A stretch of DNA of 8,641 nucleotides from Actinomycetes bacterium (GTDB lineage Bacteria > Actinomycetota > Acidimicrobiia > Acidimicrobiales > SZUA-35): NCBI GenBank assembly GCA_024227975.1, contig JAAETV010000673.1, forward strand, positions 1 through 8,641, written 5' to 3'. Position 1 is the stretch's first letter. Each line of letters starts with the position of its first letter. Positions 5,480-8,641 of the stretch are shown piece by piece. The position numbers were made by a program, and so were the translations under genes. Below the pieces are notes generated by a model. It saw nothing but the letters and a program-made list of their open reading frames with translations. It searched no databases and was not told the origin of the DNA.

Positions 5480-7834
5480 ATGACCCAGACCTCGGTCGAA
5501 ACCCTTCCCGTTCTCCCCCTTCCCGATGGTGTCGTCTTCCCTGAGATGGTCGTCACCATCGCGGTCCAATCGGCCGAGGCATCAGCCGTGATCGCGGCAT
5601 CCAGCGACGGCCGGATCCTGCTCGTCCCCCGGTCAGGAAGCCGCTTCGCCAGCACCGGGGTGATTGCCTCGATCGTCGATCGAGACACCCAGGACAATCG
5701 CCTTCCGACCGTGACCGTACGGGCCATGGCCCGAGCCAAAGTTGGGGCCGGGGTCGTCGGCTCTGCCCCCGTGCTGTGGGTCGAGGCAGTACCGGTCACC
5801 GATCCGGACCCGACGCCCGAGACCGAAACGCGGGCCGCCGACTACCGCGCAGCAGCAACCACCCTGCTCGACAAGATCGGAAGCCGTCAACTAGCGGCCG
5901 CCTTGCGGGAGCTGACCTCACCCGGTGCTCTGGCTGACTCCATCGCCTACTGGCCTGAGCTGAGCTTCGAGCAGCGGATCGAACTACTCGAAGCGGTCGA
6001 TGTCGATCAGCGGTTGGCTCTGGCCATCGGCTGGGTCAAGGCCGCGCTAGCCGACCTCGACGTCCAGGAACGAATTGCCAAGGAGGTCAGCGAGGACCTG
6101 GAAAAGGGGCAGCGCGAAGCCATCCTGCGCCGCCAGCTCTCGGCTATCCGCTCCGAGCTTGGCGAAGGCGACGAGGACATCATCGGCCAGTATCGATCCA
6201 AGCTCGAAAAGCTGTCCGCCCTCGAACCAGGGGGAGCTGGAGCGGCTGTACCCGAAGCCACCATCGAGGCCATCGGCCGCGAGATCGACCGACTCGAACG
6301 GACCGGGAACGAATCGATGGAGGCCAACTGGATCCGGACCTGGCTCGACGCGGTGTTCGAGATCCCCTGGTTGGACCGATCGGTCGAGCGGCTCGATCTG
6401 AACGAAGCTCGCACCATTCTCGACACCGACCACACCGGCCTCGACGACGTCAAGGATCGCCTCGTCGAGCACCTGGCGGTCCGCAAGCTGCGAACCGAGC
6501 GCAATGTGAGCGACGAGCCAGCCGATCGACGACGGGGTGTGATCCTGGCCCTGGTCGGCCCACCCGGAGTGGGCAAGACGTCGCTGGGTGAGTCGGTGGC
6601 CCGAGCGTTGGGCCGCTCCTTCGTCAGGCTCGCCCTGGGCGGGATCCGCGACGAGGCCGAGATCCGCGGTCACCGCCGAACCTATGTCGGGGCCCGCCCC
6701 GGACGGCTGGTCCGAGCCCTGACCGAGGCGGGTTCGATGAACCCCGTCATCCTTCTCGACGAGATCGACAAGGTCTCGGGTGGGATCCAGGGCGATCCAT
6801 CAGCGGCCCTGCTCGAAGTGCTCGACCCGGCCCAGAACCACTCCTTCCGAGACCACTACCTGGAGTTCGAGCTCGATCTGTCCGACATCGTCTTCATTGC
6901 AACGGCCAACGTCTTGGAGTCAATCCCAGGCCCCCTACTCGACCGGATGGAGCTGATCACCCTCGACGGCTACACCGAGTCAGAGAAGGCTGCCATTGCC
7001 ACCGACCACCTCCTCCCGCGTCTCCTGCGCCGAAACGGCATACGAGAGGGTGAGGTGGTGTTCTCCGACGAGGCAATAACCACTATCGCCGCTACCTACA
7101 CCAGAGAAGCGGGTGTTCGCCGCCTCGAACGCCTCCTCGACAAGGCCATCCGCCGTTCGGCCCTCACCATCGCCGAGGATCCCCTGCTCCAAGGCTCGAT
7201 CACGATCGAGACTGATGATCTACGAGAGCTGCTCGGCCGGCCCATCCCGTCCGAAGAGGTCGAGAATCGCATCGACCGGCCCGGTATCGCCACCGGCCTG
7301 GCCGTGACCGGAGCCGGGGGTGATGTCCTGTTCGTCGAGACGGCCCTCGTCGATGGCGAAGGCGAGCCCCTACTCACCGGTCAGCTGGGCGACGTGATGA
7401 AGGAGTCGGCGTCGATCGTCCGGTCGGTGGTCAGCTCACAGGGTGACCGCTTCGATGTGTCGGTGCCGACAGACAAGCGACTCCACGTCCACTTCCCGGC
7501 TGGGGCCGTACCCAAGGACGGGCCTTCGGCCGGGGTGACGATGACAACCGCCCTTGTCAGCTTGTTGTCGGGCCGCCGAGTACGTCCCGATGTGGCCATG
7601 ACAGGCGAAGTCACACTTCAGGGTCGAGTCCTACCCATCGGTGGGGTCAAGCAGAAGGTGCTGGCTGCCCACCGGGCCGGGATCACGACCGTCATCCTGC
7701 CCGAAGCCAATGGCGCCGACCTGGAGGATGTGCCAGACGAGGTTCGCCAAGCCCTCACCATCCACCTCGCCTCCGACGTAGATCGGGTCTTGTCGATAGC
7801 GCTCGAGTCGGTTGATGCCCCTACCAGGGACTGA
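5480..7834 (+). CDS. lon: ATP-dependent protease La (LonA type)
   Basis: Lon is a homohexameric cytosolic AAA+ serine protease that degrades misfolded and selected regulatory proteins. The 784 residues equal the length of E. coli Lon. Domains in order: LON substrate-binding domain (about 7-190, opening LPVLPLPDGVVFPEM); coiled-coil linker (about 195-280, with QREAILRRQLSAIRSELGE); AAA+ module with Walker A GPPGVGKTS (360-368), the GGIRDEAEIRGHRRTYVG block (387-404) and Walker B VILLDEIDK (423-431); then the protease domain. The Ser-Lys dyad is intact: Ser683 in KDGPSAG and Lys726 in GGVKQK, 43 residues apart exactly as in E. coli (679/722). The protein therefore looks complete and active. No membrane segment is present, so it is LonA and not LonB. 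Control is probably through the repeats in the upstream spacer. I see no full HAIR (HspR) operator. Confidence 0.98.
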   Translation: MTQTSVETLPVLPLPDGVVFPEMVVTIAVQSAEASAVIAASSDGRILLVPRSGSRFASTGVIASIVDRDTQDNRLPTVTVRAMARAKVGAGVVGSAPVLWVEAVPVTDPDPTPETETRAADYRAAATTLLDKIGSRQLAAALRELTSPGALADSIAYWPELSFEQRIELLEAVDVDQRLALAIGWVKAALADLDVQERIAKEVSEDLEKGQREAILRRQLSAIRSELGEGDEDIIGQYRSKLEKLSALEPGGAGAAVPEATIEAIGREIDRLERTGNESMEANWIRTWLDAVFEIPWLDRSVERLDLNEARTILDTDHTGLDDVKDRLVEHLAVRKLRTERNVSDEPADRRRGVILALVGPPGVGKTSLGESVARALGRSFVRLALGGIRDEAEIRGHRRTYVGARPGRLVRALTEAGSMNPVILLDEIDKVSGGIQGDPSAALLEVLDPAQNHSFRDHYLEFELDLSDIVFIATANVLESIPGPLLDRMELITLDGYTESEKAAIATDHLLPRLLRRNGIREGEVVFSDEAITTIAATYTREAGVRRLERLLDKAIRRSALTIAEDPLLQGSITIETDDLRELLGRPIPSEEVENRIDRPGIATGLAVTGAGGDVLFVETALVDGEGEPLLTGQLGDVMKESASIVRSVVSSQGDRFDVSVPTDKRLHVHFPAGAVPKDGPSAGVTMTTALVSLLSGRRVRPDVAMTGEVTLQGRVLPIGGVKQKVLAAHRAGITTVILPEANGADLEDVPDEVRQALTIHLASDVDRVLSIALESVDAPTRD

Positions 7835-7851
7835 AGAATCTGGGAACAAGA

Positions 7852-7868
7852 AGCCGGCGTTGCTGGTT
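7852..7868 (+). terminator. Weak candidate terminator hairpin after lon
   Basis: AGCCGGC-GTT-GCTGGTT pairs over 7 bp in RNA, including two G-U pairs, starting 18 bp after the lon stop. No U-tract follows, so this is only a candidate. The stronger palindrome near 8020 is the alternative end of the lon transcript. Confidence 0.25.
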
Positions 7869-7996
7869 GTACATAATGAGCGCCTACGAGTGAGTCCACC
7901 TCGACTCGTGGGTAATGCTCTGCGGCGGCCGGGCCAGTCGCCCTACCCATCCCTCCGTGGTCCGGTCGCCGTATCTGCGCCGTTCGTCGCGATGCT

Positions 7997-8047
7997 CCTC
8001 ACTAACCGAGTGTTTGGCCTGCGGCCAAAACTCGCGCCGCGGTGAGG
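7997..8047. repeat. Imperfect palindrome (candidate terminator or dispersed palindromic repeat)
   Basis: The inner hairpin at 8007-8034 is CGAGT, a bulged G, TTTGGCC, loop TGC, then GGCCAAA and ACTCG: 12 paired bases with one bulge and a 3-base loop. An outer arm CCTCAC (7997-8002) pairs with GTGAGG (8042-8047) across unpaired 4- and 7-base gaps. This is far stronger than the other hairpins in the spacer. It could be a terminator without a U-tract, as is common in actinobacteria, or one copy of a dispersed palindromic element. Only a genome-wide search can separate these. Confidence 0.55.
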
Positions 8048-8148
8048 GTGGGGTGGGGGCTGGATTGTCGTGGTGTGGCCAGTGGATTTTGGCTGAGAGA
8101 TGACGGGCGGCCAGATTCGGGGCAGAATCGTCCTTTCGCAGGGACCGT

Positions 8149-8154
8149 AGGGAG
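8149..8154 (+). promoter_or_regulatory. Ribosome binding site of the coxL-like gene
   Basis: AGGGAG ends 5 nt before ATG 8160 and fixes this start codon. Confidence 0.6.
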
Positions 8155-8159
8155 CGTTC

Positions 8160-8641
8160 ATGGCAGCACAGGGCTCGATACTCGGCAACGCCGTTCTCCG
8201 AAGGGAGGACCCTTCGTTGCTCAAGGGTGCCGACAAGTACTACGACGACATGGAGGTCGAGGGCGTCGGCTATATCTGTTTCGTTCGCTCGCCCTTCGCC
8301 CACGCTCGGTTCACCACCATCGACACCAGTGCTGTCACCGGCATGCCAGGAGTTGTCGGTGTCTATACCGCCGACAACCTGGAAATGGCCGACTTCCAGG
8401 GCTTCCCCATGTTCGACCCGGCCTTCAACCGCCCGGTCCTGGCCAAGGGCAAGGTCCGCTTCGTTGGCGACATCGTGGCCGTCATCGTCGCCGACTCGCG
8501 GGCTGAAGGGGCCGACGCGGTCGAGGCGGTCGAAGTCGACTATGAGCCTCTCCCGGCCGTAGTCGACATAGAAGCAGCCACCGCCGCCGACGCCCCCATC
8601 CTGTTCGAGGACCATGGCACCAACCTCGTGTTCGAGACCGC
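8160..8641 (+). CDS. Molybdopterin-binding large subunit, xanthine dehydrogenase/CO dehydrogenase (CoxL-like) family, 5' part
   Basis: The first 160 codons are in the window and the rest lies beyond the right edge; full-length members have roughly 750-800 residues. The N-terminus LRREDPSLLKGADKYYDD (residues 13-30) is the family's typical RxEDPxLLxGxxxYxDD opening. It is followed by the hammerhead domain with RSPFAHARF (43-51), PGVVGVYTA (63-71), KVRFVGDIVAVIVAD (98-112) and VEVDYEPLPAVVD (124-136). These enzymes hydroxylate or oxidise small substrates (CO, purines, aldehydes, aromatic acids) at a Mo-cytosine dinucleotide site, with separate FAD and [2Fe-2S] subunits. The active-site loop that separates form I CO dehydrogenase from other members is outside the window, so I assign no substrate and no symbol. 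A ribosome binding site supports the ATG. No small or medium subunit gene lies upstream, so partner genes, if any, must follow or lie elsewhere. Confidence 0.92.
   Translation, partial: MAAQGSILGNAVLRREDPSLLKGADKYYDDMEVEGVGYICFVRSPFAHARFTTIDTSAVTGMPGVVGVYTADNLEMADFQGFPMFDPAFNRPVLAKGKVRFVGDIVAVIVADSRAEGADAVEAVEVDYEPLPAVVDIEAATAADAPILFEDHGTNLVFET

Larger units (their letters stand above)
7835..8159. other. Non-coding spacer between lon and the coxL-like gene
   Basis: No convincing gene lies in these 325 bp. Short open frames are present but have no ribosome binding site or recognisable motif, and one simply continues antisense through the coxL-like gene. The contents I can see are a weak hairpin right after lon (7852-7868, two G-U pairs), a strong imperfect palindrome (7997-8047), a G-run tract (8041-8059) and a small inverted repeat GATTC-N6-GAATC (8114-8129). 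A promoter for the downstream gene is expected in the last 100 bp, but I cannot identify convincing -35/-10 hexamers. Confidence 0.6.

Noticed and set aside
7812..8045. 77-residue plus-strand frame overlapping the end of lon
   Set aside because: It begins inside lon in a different frame, lacks a ribosome binding site and runs through the palindrome. There is no evidence of coding.
8114..8129. GATTC-N6-GAATC inverted repeat upstream of the coxL-like gene as an operator
   Set aside because: Arms of 5 bp are expected by chance in a spacer of this size, and there is no regulator gene nearby to connect it to.
7884..8615. 243-residue minus-strand open frame across the spacer and the coxL-like gene
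   Set aside because: Much of it is antisense to the clearly coding CoxL-like N-terminus, and it shows no recognisable domain or ribosome binding site.

Overview
The window is high in G+C and gene-dense. Its coding regions are rich in GAC, GTC and CTC codons, and its genes have actinobacterial-looking architecture: LonA, a coxL-type molybdenum hydroxylase, TGATG and ATGA coupled operons, and few strong Shine-Dalgarno sites. An actinobacterium, possibly of the class Acidimicrobiia, is my best guess. No rRNA or other marker gene is present to confirm this, so the taxonomy is inference. I see no tRNA, CRISPR array, transposase or phage gene.

Layout from left to right. Positions 2-214 (+) are the last 70 codons of an unrecognised protein. 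It converges, with a 4-bp gap, on a four-gene minus-strand operon. Read in its transcription direction, the operon encodes a two-HKD phospholipase D/cardiolipin-synthase-like protein (4185-3013), a polytopic membrane protein resembling the VTT/DedA family (3013-2387), a hotdog-fold thioesterase-like protein (2390-1947) and dihydroxy-acid dehydratase IlvD (1925-219). The first two junctions overlap by 1 and 4 bp and the third gap is 21 bp. The first three products suggest phospholipid or acyl-CoA handling; ilvD adds branched-chain amino acid synthesis at the end of the unit.

Divergent from this operon, across only 36 bp that hold a perfect 7-bp-arm palindrome, is a NadD-like nucleotidyltransferase (4222-4830, +). 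It overlaps tail to tail by 8 bp with a minus-strand gene (5347-4823) for an unrecognised protein whose C-terminal half resembles a ribbon-helix-helix DNA-binding fold. That gene is divergent from a complete LonA protease (5480-7834, +). The 132 bp between them contain a very AT-rich island with three copies of ACAATTAC, two of which form a 10-bp perfect inverted repeat. This looks like an operator-promoter region.

After lon there are 325 bp without a convincing gene. They hold a strong imperfect palindrome (7997-8047) and a G-run tract. The window ends in the N-terminal 160 residues of a xanthine dehydrogenase/CO dehydrogenase (CoxL-like) molybdopterin-binding large subunit (from 8160, +).

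Most of the window is ordinary metabolism and proteolysis. The parts most worth a second look are the lon/putative-regulator intergenic region, the coupled PLD-VTT-hotdog gene set, and the palindromic spacer before the coxL-like gene.
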